The notes under the pieces: generated by a model
Told to the model about the DNA's origin: nothing
What the model saw: only the letters and a program-made list of their open reading frames with translations
The model's database searches: none
Assembly: GCA_023678885.1 (NCBI GenBank)
Contig: CM042987.1
Span: 25,816,927-25,880,926, forward strand
DNA: 64,000 nucleotides
Origin: Pogostemon cablin
Taxonomy: Eukaryota > Streptophyta > Magnoliopsida > Lamiales > Lamiaceae
Direction: 5' to 3'
In this document: piece by piece, positions 22,403-32,926 of the stretch
Numbering within the stretch: position 1 is the stretch's first letter
Layout of the letters: each line of letters starts with the position of its first letter
Made by a program: the position numbers and the translations under genes

Positions 22403-22724
22403 GAAGTGCATACTTAAAGTAGGACTTAGATATAACAATCTAGGTTTTATCATTTAGGAACTTGTTTAGAATTTATATCCGTTTTTGTATTTGAAGAGTG
22501 GAAGAAATATTTTCATCTCTTAGAATCTGACTTTGTTATTAATTTTTCCAAGTTAGTGATATTTTTGCCATGAGGCCGTTATAAACTTATTTATAAGTTT
22601 TTAAAAAGATTGAGAAAATTCATGTGTTAAGTCTTCCGCTGTACAAACTTAAAGTCTCGTATTCAAGTTTATTATTTTGATTGGAGTCAGTGTTGTACAA
22701 AGTGTTGCCATACTTAGGACAACA

Positions 22725-24189
22725 TCATCTCTTGTAGTTTTTTTATTTGCAATGATTTTATATTCCTCCATGTTTTGATTAATGATATCTTTTGCCTTTT
22801 CATACTCATTCTTAGATTTTTCTTTGTCCTTTCTTTTTGCCGTCTTTTACCCGATTGGATAAATACGATCTTCAGTATCATCTTCATTATTCAATGATGA
22901 TGAATATGCCCCTGCAGAGGAAATTTTGGTCTTCATCTTTCCGCGGTAATCACGATCATGTTGATTACGCCATTTGAGACTCAAGCATAGAATATTCCAC
23001 ACCCCAAAGTGGTTGAAAGCTTTGTTATTGTGAGTGTTTGACCACAATTTTAGCACCTCTACTATTATATCAGCATCACTATGACCACTTTTCTAGGCCA
23101 CCATTTGATTGGTGTACAACCCATCAAATGCATTGACTTCTCTTTGAATTATATAATATTGCATTTTTAATACTTCACAATGTCTAGACGGAGTGTCTGA
23201 TGGTCGATTTTAGTTGTATTCTTCTATTATCCGTTTCCACATTTAATCTAGCTTTTGTGAATTGTCGGTAATGGAATCTTCACTCACACTCACCCAACAT
23301 CGTGCAAGAAGCTCATTTTCTGCAGTGGAGTACCTTGAACCACTTGCTATTTTTGTAGGCAGCGAAATATTTGCTTCAACATCAGAATTTGTATCCACTT
23401 CAAGATTTATTTTGTTAATTTCTGATGGAGACAAATATGAAGGGAAAGGATAATCTTGCTCAGAAGATGACGTCTCGCACCCTTTATCACTGCTCCTTCC
23501 TTCTCCACTATCAATTATTGATGTGTCTGAAGACTTTTCGATTGAATTCGGACGTGGAAATCCAAAGGAAGGGGGTGACATGAATGGAATTTGACAATAT
23601 TCAGGAGGATACATGAAGTAGGGAGCTCGGGGGGCACTCATTGATTCATTTGAAGGTTTGGATACATAGAAAAATTTTGAGGCTGGAAATACGTATTCGT
23701 AGGATCAAAATTTAGATTTTGCGATGATGAATTATCATTCGTATTGGAATTAAACCAATTCATCCAGGAATTATTATCCATTGAGGAATTTTTTATAGGA
23801 AAAATTTGTGAGAGTTGTGTAGTTTGAAGAAGATAAAAAAAATTGAATACTTATATGCATATTCATAGAAGAGTATATATATAAAAAAAGAAAAAAAATT
23901 AATATATACATATATTACCGTTAGAAAAAAATAATAATGGCTACTGAAATTTTTTGTTCGAAATATACATATTACGCATTATCTATTATTTTAAGTAAAA
24001 AAAAGAAATAAAGAAGGCCCACCACTTTAACACTTTTCATGCACAAAATTGCTTTTCGTACAGGTACAAACAGTTGTACCTGAAGAGTCTTCTTTCTTTT
24101 TGTACCTCCCACACCCAATGGTAGAATACCTCATATTAGGTACAAAGAATGTCCACCTCATCCTCTTATACCTTCCATTGGAGGTGCTC
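22725..24189 (-). mobile_element. PIF/Harbinger element remnant
   Basis: The right end reads, on the minus strand, GAGCACCTCCAATGGAAGG, next to TTA (24190-24192); this is a Harbinger-style terminus with the usual TTA target. The ORF1 pseudogene 22740-23781 points away from it. The left end is missing where the Sirevirus LTR abuts, which suggests that the retroelement inserted into this transposon. No transposase (ORF2) is present. Confidence 0.6.
22740..23781 (-). pseudogene. PIF/Harbinger ORF1 (Myb/SANT-like, NAM-associated C-terminus), broken
   Basis: The start at 23781 gives MDNNSWMNWFN and a Asn/Gln/Phe-rich N-terminus. A TGA with a one-base frame change near 23640 is followed by a Ser/Pro-rich linker and a Myb/SANT-like trihelix (YSTAENELLARCWVSVSED, then WKRIIEEYN, then RPSDTPSRHCEVLK, then VNAFDGLYTNQ). 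The C-terminal part has FNHFGVWNILCLSLKWR and RIYPIG followed by a Lys-rich KTAKRKDKEKSK, as in the DNA-binding ORF1 partner of Harbinger transposase. Additional stops occur after KLD, EEYN, MVA and YPIG. The family is confident; the protein is dead. Confidence 0.8.
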
Positions 24190-24192
24190 TTA

Positions 24193-24427
24193 GCATTCTC
24201 AAGCATTATGAGAGGGGAGAAAATTAGGGAAGAAGCAACAGTTTTTTAATTGCTTAAAAATTCTTCAATTGTTAGTAAATTTCAGAAAAGGCATTGAGAA
24301 CCTAAATTAAATAGGATTAATATGATTAAAAATTAAAAATGATGAGAATTTGACAAATCAGTCTTAATTCACTCTTAGAATGACATGTAGGATAGCTAAA
24401 ACCGTGGGTTTAGTATATAAAAGATAC
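24193..24427. other. Short intergenic stretch, no gene seen
   Basis: AT-rich sequence between the Harbinger terminus and the (AT)n tract; nothing recognised. Confidence 0.4.
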
Positions 24428-24516
<89 letters not shown>

Positions 24517-24520
24517 ATAA
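24428..24520. repeat. (AT)n microsatellite
   Basis: An almost pure AT dinucleotide run of about 75 bp, then interrupted AT repeats up to about 24520. Confidence 0.95.
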
Positions 24521-25124
24521 TTTAATTTTATACTAAATATTTTATTGCATTAAAAGATTTAGTAATTAATGAATGATAATAAAATAAATAAATAAAACAT
24601 TGAAAATTAATAATTATTATCATTATTAAAAATAAAAAATATATCATTTAAAAAAAATATTAAATAAGAAAGTTAATTAAAAACAAATAAAGAAAATAAT
24701 TAAAAAGATATTAAAAAATAAAAAATTGAGATAATTACATGTCACTTTGAGGCGCACTAATCAAGAAAAGTGTCTGTTGTAGCATACTCCCTTAAAATAT
24801 AGGGTGGGTCTTGGGTGAGACCGTCTCACGGATCTTCTTAAGAGAGACGGATCTATCTTATCCATTAATAATAATAAAAATTTAGGAAAACTAAGAGCCT
24901 TGTTTGACTTAATTAATTAAGATTAGTAATAAGGAAATCGCTGGGAGTATCCACGCAATTTGAAAATCGCTGGGAGCATCCATGCTGCACGCAATTCGTT
25001 CGGCTAATATACATCAATTACTTTTTCACTTTTTGTAAAAATTAATTTTAATAAATTATATTATCGTTATTATTATATTAATTATAATAATAATATTAGT
25101 AATTAATTATTAGATGGTTGAACT

Positions 25125-25560
25125 ATTCTATTATCACTTTATCTTGATCGGATATCACTTTATATTAAAAATGTTATAACTTTTTATTCATTTTACAAAT
25201 TGTTTATAAAATAATTTAATTAAACGGTTAATCACTTTTTATTTATTATTTATCACTTTTATTAAAAATGTTATCACTTTTATTTTTCAGTGAATTGTTC
25301 GTGAAATAATAATAATTCAATTATACGGATATCACTTTTCTTTAATTAAAAATTATTTTTTATTAAAAATATTATCACGTTTTATCCATTCTATAAATTA
25401 TTTGTAAAATACACTTTGATAATTAGTTATCACTTTTTATTAAAGATGTTATCACTTTCCATTTAAAATGTTATCACTTTTCATTTATATTATAAATTAT
25501 TCATGTAATAGTTCACAACACTGTTATCACTTTTTGTCAATTTGAGTATCACATTTTATA
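25125..25560. repeat. Dispersed TTATCACTTTT repeats inside the MULE-like element
   Basis: About 13 copies of TTATCACTTT or one-base variants in 435 bp, irregularly spaced (about 16-55 bp) and often joined to ATTAAAAATG. All are in the same orientation. Confidence 0.8.
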
Positions 25561-25655
25561 AATTTATATAATATTTAGATAAAAAATAAATTAAATGAAT
25601 AATAAATTTAAATTAATAAAAATTTTAATAATAAAAATATAATTAAAAAAATAAC

Positions 25656-25656
<1 letters not shown>

Positions 25657-25743
<87 letters not shown>

Positions 25744-25745
25744 TA
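25657..25745. repeat. (AT)n microsatellite, Helitron target
   Basis: An AT run of about 84 bp that stops exactly at the Helitron terminus; AT repeats resume near 27073-27112, consistent with insertion into one tract. Confidence 0.9.
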
Positions 25746-27075
25746 CTAGTATGGATCCCGTGTATTACACGGGTTGTAAATTTACAATTTTAAAAATATA
25801 GTAATTCAAGTTTATTATAAATATTTATTCAATTATAATTTAATATAAAATTATACTCCCTCCGTCCCGCCCAAAGGGCAGTTTTTGCTTTTTGGCACGT
25901 GGATTAAGGAGTATTATTATTTAATGTATAGTGAGTAGTTGTATTAGTGGGAGTTTGAGCTCCATATTTTAATTGTATTAGAGGAGGTGTGTGGGTCCCA
26001 TGTATATAAAAAAGGAAAGAGGACCCTTTGAGTGGGACGGGGAATATTGAAGAGTTAAATTCAATTTATATACAATCAGATGTGAATTTGGTTCATTTAG
26101 TAAAAGTTTAATTTTGTAATTTGTTGTTAAATAGATTTACTAAAAATATAAAAAAAAATATTGAATTAGTTTTCAAATTTATTTATAATTGTTGTTGCAA
26201 ATTAAATTAAAAAAAATTTAACATATATTAATTTAATTATTGAAAAAAATATAATAAAGTTATATTAATTAAAAAATAAAAATAATAAATTCAATATAAA
26301 TCAACTTGATGAAAAAAAAGAAATTTTAATAAATTTAATTTAAAAAATAAAAAAACATAATTAAAACCAAAAAAAATAATAAAAAACCATGCATAAAATA
26401 ATTAATTAATCTTTTATAAAATTTAACATGAAAAAAGGTTAATTATATACAAAAATTAAAATATTAAAAAATTACATACTAAAAAAACTAAAACAAAAAA
26501 TAAAATTAATAAAAACAAAAATAATCAAAAAAGAATATAAAAAAAATAAAAGAAACGGTAGGAAAAATATAATCATAGGTGAAATTATAAAAGAATTAAC
26601 TTAAAACAATTTGTAAAATTAATCATGAAATATTTTTAATTACATAATAGATTCAAAAGATAATAAAATTACATACTAAAAAAAAGAATTAAACCCAAAA
26701 AAAATAAATAAAAAAAAAACTTTAAACATAAAATAGAAAAACAACAAAATTAATCAATAATAATAAATGGATACCTTTCTTTGAAATTTGAAGAACGCTT
26801 TTGTTCGTTGTGACGAAGAAATTATGTGTGTAGAATTAATTAATAAAGAGTTTTATTTATAGGTGGAGAGTGGATAATTTTTTTTTAAATCTTTAAGTAA
26901 ATATATATATTTATCTATTTATTTTTTTTAATTAATAGTAATTAATTTTAATTTGATAATATCATATTCAAATCTTAAAATAATATATGTATTTATTTAT
27001 AATAAATTTTAATCAAAAATTTTAATTAAAAATTAAAATAATTGAGATTAATTCTGATGACGACACCTCATCATA
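25746..27075 (-). mobile_element. Probable Helitron (non-autonomous), minus orientation
   Basis: On the minus strand the sequence runs into a perfect 7 bp-stem hairpin CCCGTGT-AAT-ACACGGG (25757-25773), then ATCCATA, then CTAG with T following. This is the Helitron 3' signature: a GC hairpin about 10 nt before CTRR, with insertion between A and T. Both flanks are AT microsatellite. The 5' end should be a TC near the (AT)n at 27070-27110 on the other strand; its exact base is not resolved, so the right coordinate is approximate. The interior is A-rich with no Rep/helicase, hence non-autonomous. Confidence 0.65.
25856..26044. mobile_element. Stowaway-type MITE nested in the Helitron
   Basis: A 189 bp element. 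The left end reads CTCCCTCCGTCCCGCCC; the right end on the other strand reads TTCCCCGTCCCACTC; TA is on both sides. It is the same family as 21903-22127 (shared GCACGTGGATTAAGGAGTAT). Confidence 0.8.
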
Positions 27076-27267
27076 TATATATATATATATATATAATATA
27101 TATATAAACACCTAATTAATTTACTTTTATAATTAAAATTTCAAATTTTCTAATTTGATTACAACCAAACAGGGCCCTTTAAAATATAATTAATGGGTTA
27201 ATGGGTGATCCGTCTCACATAAGGGGATCCCTGAGACGGTCTCACCCAAGTCTTTTCCTAAAATATA

Positions 27268-27612
27268 TATGATGTTATTAATTTTCTTTTATAATTAATT
27301 TTTAATTTAATAAAAATTAAATAAAGCTCTTTAAAAATATTTAATTGAGTTATTAATGAATAATCCATCTCAAATTAAAATTTTAAATTTTAAAATAAAT
27401 AAGTAAAAGAAATTTTAATACAGATTTTATTTTTTTTAACTTTCTAATATCGATGATTGTATGGGCAGAGATTTATCATATCAGTAGTCTGGGGTTGCGT
27501 GCATAGTCTGCCATTATACAAGTTGCAACTTCCTATGTATACACCGCTCTCTAATAATCAATTGCGAGATGCGAATTCATATGCAAGCTATCCAATTTTG
27601 GGAATATGTGTT
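27268..27612. other. Intergenic sequence, no gene seen
   Basis: AT-rich to 27450, then about 150 bp of more balanced sequence up to the copia insertion. The latter would join 35657 before insertion; no reading frame across the joint was recognised. Confidence 0.45.
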
Positions 27613-27853
27613 TGTAGAAAATAATGATATGGATATAAGGAATTGCCATGAAAAATTGTATATCATTGGTATACTATTTCTCTTACATATATATACACGA
27701 AGAGTTGATCTTTAAAGATCAGAAATCAGTAAATTAAAACTGCAAATCTAATCTAATTAATTCCTTCCTAAAATTATGCAAGACACTAAAGGAAACAATA
27801 TATGAAATTTTAATCTAATTCCTATGTCAATAATATCTAAATATATCTCAATA
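27613..27853 (-). repeat. 3' LTR (minus orientation) of the interrupted copia element
   Basis: 241 bp, matching 35417-35656 with a scatter of substitutions and small indels. On the minus strand it begins TATTGAGATATATTTAGA and ends ATTTTCTACA. Confidence 0.9.
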
Positions 27854-27860
27854 GCCTCCC

Positions 27861-28860
27861 TCAAGTTGGAGCATGAGGATTAAAAATGCCCAACTTGAAA
27901 AGTATGAATTGAAATTGACGTGTTCCCAAAGGATTGATAAATATGTCTGCAAGTTGAACTATTGTAGGAACATAAGAAGGAAGAATAGTTTCGTCCTTGA
28001 TAGCATCACGAACAAAGTGACAATCTACTTCAATATGCTTTGTTCGTTCATAAAAGATAGTATTCTTAGCAATATGTAAAGCCGACTGGCTATCACAATA
28101 TAGCCCAATAGCAGTAGGATGTTTAATCCCCAAGCTAAGAAGAAAACCCTTCAACCATTTCAATTCACAAGAGAAGCAATAGAACGGTATTCAGCCTCTG
28201 CCGAAAAATGTGCTACATTGTGTTATTTTTCAGTTTTCCAAGAAATAGAAGAATGACCAAGAAACACAATATAACTAGTGACAGAGCGACGAGTAAGAGG
28301 ACAAACTACCCAATCAGAGTCACACCTACCTGTCAAAGAGAGAGAACTATCAGCTCGAAGTAAAATTTCTTGTCCTGGAGAACCCTTCAAATAGCGAACT
28401 ATACGTAAAGCGGCTTTCCAATGATCAGGCCTTGGTTCTTGTAGAAATTATGATAAAGTGTGGACCGAGTATACCAAATCGAGACAGATGACTGCTAAGT
28501 AGATCAAACGACCAACCAAACAACAGTAGGGTTCTGGATCAGACAAAGGATCCCCTGAAGCTTGAGCAATCGATTGTTTTTCTCAATAGGAAATGATGCA
28601 GGCTTGGAACCCAGAAGACTAGTCTCAAAAATAATGTCAAGAGAATACTTGTGTTGACAAAGAAATATACCATCTGGACTTCATGCCACCTCTATCCCAA
28701 GAAAATATTTAACAATTTTGAGATCTTTCATATGAAAACATGTGCTTAAATAGTCCTTGAAGGTTTTCAAAGCAGCAGAATTATTCCCAGATATAATTAA
28801 ATCATCAACATACACCAAAATATTAATTTGAATATCAACCGTGGTATAAGTAAATAGAGA
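27861..28860 (-). pseudogene. Copia RT 3' part and RNase H (distal half of the split pol)
   Basis: Continues the RT severed at 32927. Reading down the minus strand: SLFTYTTVDIQINILVYVDD, LIISGNN, CFHMKDLKIVKYFLGIEVA, stop, SPDGIFLCQHKYS, DPEPYCCLVGRLIYL, then RNase H with GRCDSDWVVC, SAEAEYRSIAS and, at 28163-27861, LYCDSQSALHIAKN, RTKHIEVDCHFVRD and TIVQLADIFINPLGTRQF. The catalytic YVDD is still present, but in-frame stops occur (after IEVA, after HTLS, after WKTEK), so it is dead. Joined to the proximal half once the nested element and one ATAAT copy are removed. Confidence 0.85.
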
Positions 28861-28865
28861 ATAAT

Positions 28866-30800
28866 TGTAATACCCGAGAATTTTTCCTACTTTATAATTT
28901 GTATTTTATGCATTTTATAATTATGTGACAATAATGTGGTAATTGTTTCTGCATTTTATTTATCTTTGCATTTTTATTTAATACATCTATTATAATAACG
29001 GTGACAATTTGTGAATATATATAAGTGCATAAATATTTATTTGCATTAATTTAGATATATAATTAAATTGTCTCGTGTATATATACATTATTTCTTAATT
29101 ATTAAGTGTCACACGTGTTCTTATAATAAAAATAGTTGTAAGAAAATGTGCATGTACATGTATTAATTTATAAATGTATCATATCTTAGTTATTAAGTAT
29201 TCCACGTATATTCGTAATGAATAATAATAATAATAATAATTATAATAATAATAAATATTACTTACTAAAAATAGAAACTTACTATTTTTTAGTAAGTACC
29301 AATAGTAAGTTTGGGGCGGTGGTATCACCATACCAACTATATATATAAACCCATTTTTTGGGTTGATTTGCGAACAACAGTATATCAAATGAAAAAAAAA
29401 AGTGAGAGGGAAAAGAAAAGGAGAAGAGAGAGAAAGGGAGAGAAAAGAGAATGAGAGAAAGAAAAGAAAGGGAAGGGTTCGTGCCGAAACAAGAGAAGAG
29501 ATTAGTCACAGTTCTTCACGAGGTCTATAGTATTCTTACTATTTGGAGTCCAGGTAAGTAGGAGTCCAACTACAATGCAAAAACATGTTGTTTGTGAATT
29601 ATTTGTGATTAATATGTGATTTGTTATGGATTATTTGTGATTAGTTTAATTACGTTATGAATTATTTGAGATTAATTTGTGATACAAGCTGTGGATTTAT
29701 GTAATTTGGAAAAGTAGGGTTCATATTCAATAATATTATTTGTAAATTATTTGTGATAAATTAGCAATACAAGTTGTTGATTTATGTGATTTGAAATAAT
29801 ATCATTGTTCTATATAGATCTATGTGATTGAAAACTGTTGAAATTATATCTGTGTGATTTGAAAAGATATTGGTTATCAGGATTTGTGTGATCCGAGATG
29901 AAGTTGTTATCCTAAAAAGGAATCCGTGTGATTCAATGTGAAGTGGTTATTCTATAAATGGATCTATGTGATTGAGGTGAAATTGTTATTCCAGAAGTGG
30001 ATATGTGTGAATTGAAGTTAAGTTGTTGGTTTATTGTGATTAAATATTGATATTGATGTCGTAAATGGTTTATGATGCATATTTAATTGCTCTGATTGCA
30101 TACCATGCATAATCATGAAAAACATTTTTCCCAAATTAATAAGATACTAATGGTGTGTGCAGCCACTATAGATGCACTCTTTCAGGGACCGTCGAAAGTC
30201 GGTTCGAGTCATGTGTTGACTCACCTTATTCAGGGATCGTGGGGTGATCCGAGTCATGTGTTGACTCAATGAGTCGCTTGTCGGCTCACTTTTATTCAGG
30301 GATCACGGGGTGATCCGAGTCATGTGTTGACTCAATGTGTCGTTTATCAGCTCATCTTTATTCGGGGTTCGAAAAAATCATCCCCAATACTTTATTCAGG
30401 GATCGAAAAAATCAATCCGACACTAAGTGTGTCTATTGAGCTCATTTGGGGGTGCATATCATAAGTGTGTCGTGGGGATCCCACAACATGAACAGTTATC
30501 AAAATAAAAGAGACCAACTAGAAAGATTAGAAAAATAAATGCATTTTCATGCACTATCATGCATGATTTCTACTTACTGAGATTTTATCTCACTAGTTTA
30601 TGCATTGTAGGTAAAATTGTACACGAGACTGGTGGTTGAGGTTCCTTCAGATCCTGAGAGTTGTATACATGGATGACGACCTGTTGGGCCTGTGTAATGA
30701 GCTGCTTCGTGATCCGTCTTGAAATTATGTAAAAAAATGGTGGAATGAAATGAAAATAATATTTTTTTTGTTAATGGGTGAGAAAAATGGGGTCGTGACA
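28866..30800 (+). repeat. 5' LTR (1935 bp) of the LTR-only element
   Basis: Contains an AAT trinucleotide run (29216-29255), a purine-only stretch of GAGA/GAAA words (29390-29480) and a diverged tandem repeat at 30180-30430 of about 60 bp, with the core TTCAGGGATCG, then GATCCGAGTCATGTGTTGAC. The short frames over these stretches are compositional artefacts. Confidence 0.9.
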
Positions 30801-31014
30801 GAGTGGTATCAGAGCACGGTCATGGTCCTGTAGACTGTCTATATATACAATCTTGGAATCTGCGGTACACCACCAGACTAGTAAATTCTATGTCATATAC
30901 GTGATTTTGTATTAATATGATTGTTGTCTCATTTATTATAATGTGATGATTATAAAATACTGAAGTAGAGTGAGACTAAATTTAGAGAACGAAATTTTTA
31001 TAAGATGGGAAGGA
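30801..31014 (+). other. Entire interior of the LTR-only element: PBS, 190 bp, polypurine tract
   Basis: The PBS TGGTATCAGAGC is at 30804-30815, three bases from the LTR. The polypurine tract AAGATGGGAAGGA ends at 31014. No open frame is present, so the element would depend wholly on proteins from another retroelement. Confidence 0.85.
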
Positions 31015-32921
31015 TGTAATACCCGAGAATTTTTCCTATTTTATAATTTGTATTTTACGCATTTTATAATTATGTGATAATAATGTGGTAATTATTTATG
31101 TATTTTTATTTAATACATCTATTATAATAACAGTGACAATTTGTGAATATATAAGTGCATAAATATTTATTTTGCATTAGTTTGGATATATAATTAAATT
31201 GTCTCGTGTATATATACATTGTTTCTTAATTATTAAGTGTCACACGTGTTCTTAAAATAAAAATAATTGTAAGAAAATGTACATGTACATGTATTAATTT
31301 ATAAATGTATCATATCTTAGTTATTAAGTATTACACGTATATTCGTAATGGATAATAATAATAATAATTATAATAATAATAATAATAAATATTACTTACT
31401 AAAAATAGAAACTTACTATTTTTAGTAAGTAGCAATGGTAAGTTTGGGGGTATCACCATACCAACTATATATATAAACCCATTTTTGGGTTGATTTGCGA
31501 ACAACAGCATATCAAACGAAAAAAAAAAGTGAGAGGGATAAGAAAAAGAGAAGAAGAGAGAGAAAGAGAGAGAAAAGAGAAGGAGAGAAAGAAAAGAAAG
31601 GGAAGGGTTCGTGCTGAAACGAGAGAGAAGAGATTAGTCACAGTTCTTCACGAGGTCTATAGTATTCTCACTATTTGGAGTTCAGGTAAGTAGGTGTCCA
31701 ACTACAATACATAAACATGCTGTTTGTGAATTATTTGTGATTAATATGTGATAATTATGTTATGGATTATTTGTGATTAGCTTAATTACGTTATGAATTA
31801 TATGAGATTAATTTGTGATACAAGCTGTGGATTTATGTGATTTGGAAAAGTATGGTTCATATTCAATAATATTATTTGTAAATTATTTGTGATAAATTTG
31901 CAATATAAGTTGTGGATTTATGTGATTTGAAATAATATCTTTGTCCTATATAGATCTAAGTGATTGGAAACTGTTGAAAATATATCTGTATGATTTGAAA
32001 AGATATTGGTTATAAGAATTTGTGTGATCCGAGATGAAGTTGTTATTGTAAAAAGGGATCCGTGTGATCCAAGGTGAAGTGGTTATTCTTGATTGAGGTG
32101 AAGTTGTTATTCCAGAAGTGGATATGTGTGAATTGAAGTTAAGTTGTTGCTTTATTGTGATTAAATATTGATATTGATGTCGTAAATGATTTATGATGCA
32201 TATTTAATTGCCCTGATTGCATACCATGCATAATCATGAAAAACATTTTCCCCAAATTAATAAGATACTAATGGTGTGTGTGGCCACTATATATGCACTC
32301 TTTCAGGGACTGCCGAAAGTCGGTTCGAGTCATGTGTTGACTCACCTTATTCAGGGATCGCAGGGTGATCCGAGTCATGTGTTGACTCAACGAGTCGCTT
32401 ATCGGCTCACTTTTATTCAGGGATCACTAGGTGATCTGAGTCATGTGTTGACTCAACGTGTTGTTTATCAGCTCATCTTTATTCGGAGTTCGGAAAAATC
32501 TTCCCCAATACTTTATTCAGGGATCAAAAAATCAATCCGACACTAAGTATGTCTATTGAGCTCATTTGGGGTGCATATCATAAGTGTGTCATAGGGATCC
32601 CGCAACGTGAACAATTTTCAAAATAAAAGAGACCAACTAGAAAGATTAGAAAAATAAATGCATTTTTATGCACTATCATGCATAATTTCTACTTACTAAG
32701 ATTTTATCTCACTAGTTTATACATTGTAGGTAAAATTATACACGAGACTGGTGGTTGGGGTTCCTTCAGATCCTGAGAGTTGTATACATGGATGACGACC
32801 TGTTGGGTGGGTGTAATGAACTGCTTCGTGATCTGTCTTGAAATTGTGTAAAAAAAATGGTGGAATGAAATGAAAAAAATATTTATTTTTGTTAATGGGT
32901 GAGAAAAATGGGGTCGTGACA
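31015..32921 (+). repeat. 3' LTR (1907 bp) of the LTR-only element
   Basis: Aligns over its whole length with 28866-30800, differing by scattered substitutions and indels (for example a 19-20 bp gap near 32090). That is several percent by eye, so this is an older insertion than the two large elements at 6147 and 37863. Confidence 0.9.
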
Positions 32922-32926
32922 ATAAT

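Larger units (their letters stand above)
21080..22724 (+). repeat. Probable 3' LTR of the Sirevirus-like element, split by a hAT insertion
   Basis: Starts TGTTGATATG after a purine tract and appears to end at GGACAACA, giving TGTTG...CAACA termini. Removing the hAT element (790 bp) and one target copy leaves about 850 bp. TATA-like CTATATATAG lies near 21464. The partner LTR is outside the window, so the right end is an inference. Confidence 0.6.
24802..27258. mobile_element. Long-TIR, MULE-like non-autonomous transposon
   Basis: A 2.46 kb element. Both ends carry CTTGGGTGAGACCGTCTCA, followed by GGATC and GAGACGGATC, and the inverted similarity extends at least 60 bp and probably beyond 100 bp. 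A 9 bp duplication TAAAATATA flanks it (24793-24801 and 27259-27267), the Mutator target size. Outer ends are GGG and GGA. No transposase is present; the interior is a diverged AT-rich filler with TATCACTTT repeats and a nested Helitron. In such AT-rich DNA the 9 bp match carries some chance risk, but the long TIRs are strong. Confidence 0.75.
28866..32921 (+). mobile_element. LTR-only (LARD/TRIM-like) retroelement with 214 bp interior
   Basis: Two LTRs of 1935 and 1907 bp enclose only 214 bp. A perfect 5 bp target duplication ATAAT (28861-28865, 32922-32926) lies inside the RT of the host copia element, whose reading frame resumes cleanly when one copy is removed. LTRs begin TGTAATACCCGAGAA and end GGGGTCGTGACA. 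The interior has a TGGTATCAGAGC PBS and a purine-rich end (GATGGGAAGGA). No protein is encoded. LTR style suggests a Ty3/gypsy chromovirus parent, but that is inference. Confidence 0.9.

Noticed and set aside
23262..23453. Plus-strand 63-codon frame
   Set aside because: Antisense shadow of the PIF/Harbinger ORF1 relic on the minus strand.
24802..27258. Calling the element a MITE of the hAT superfamily
   Set aside because: The matching flank is 9 bp and the inverted repeats exceed 60 bp, which fits Mutator-like elements better.
31490..31693. Arg/Glu/Lys-rich 67-codon frame (and Ser/Phe-rich frame on the minus strand at 29282-29509)
   Set aside because: Produced by a purine-only tract shared by both LTRs of the LTR-only element.
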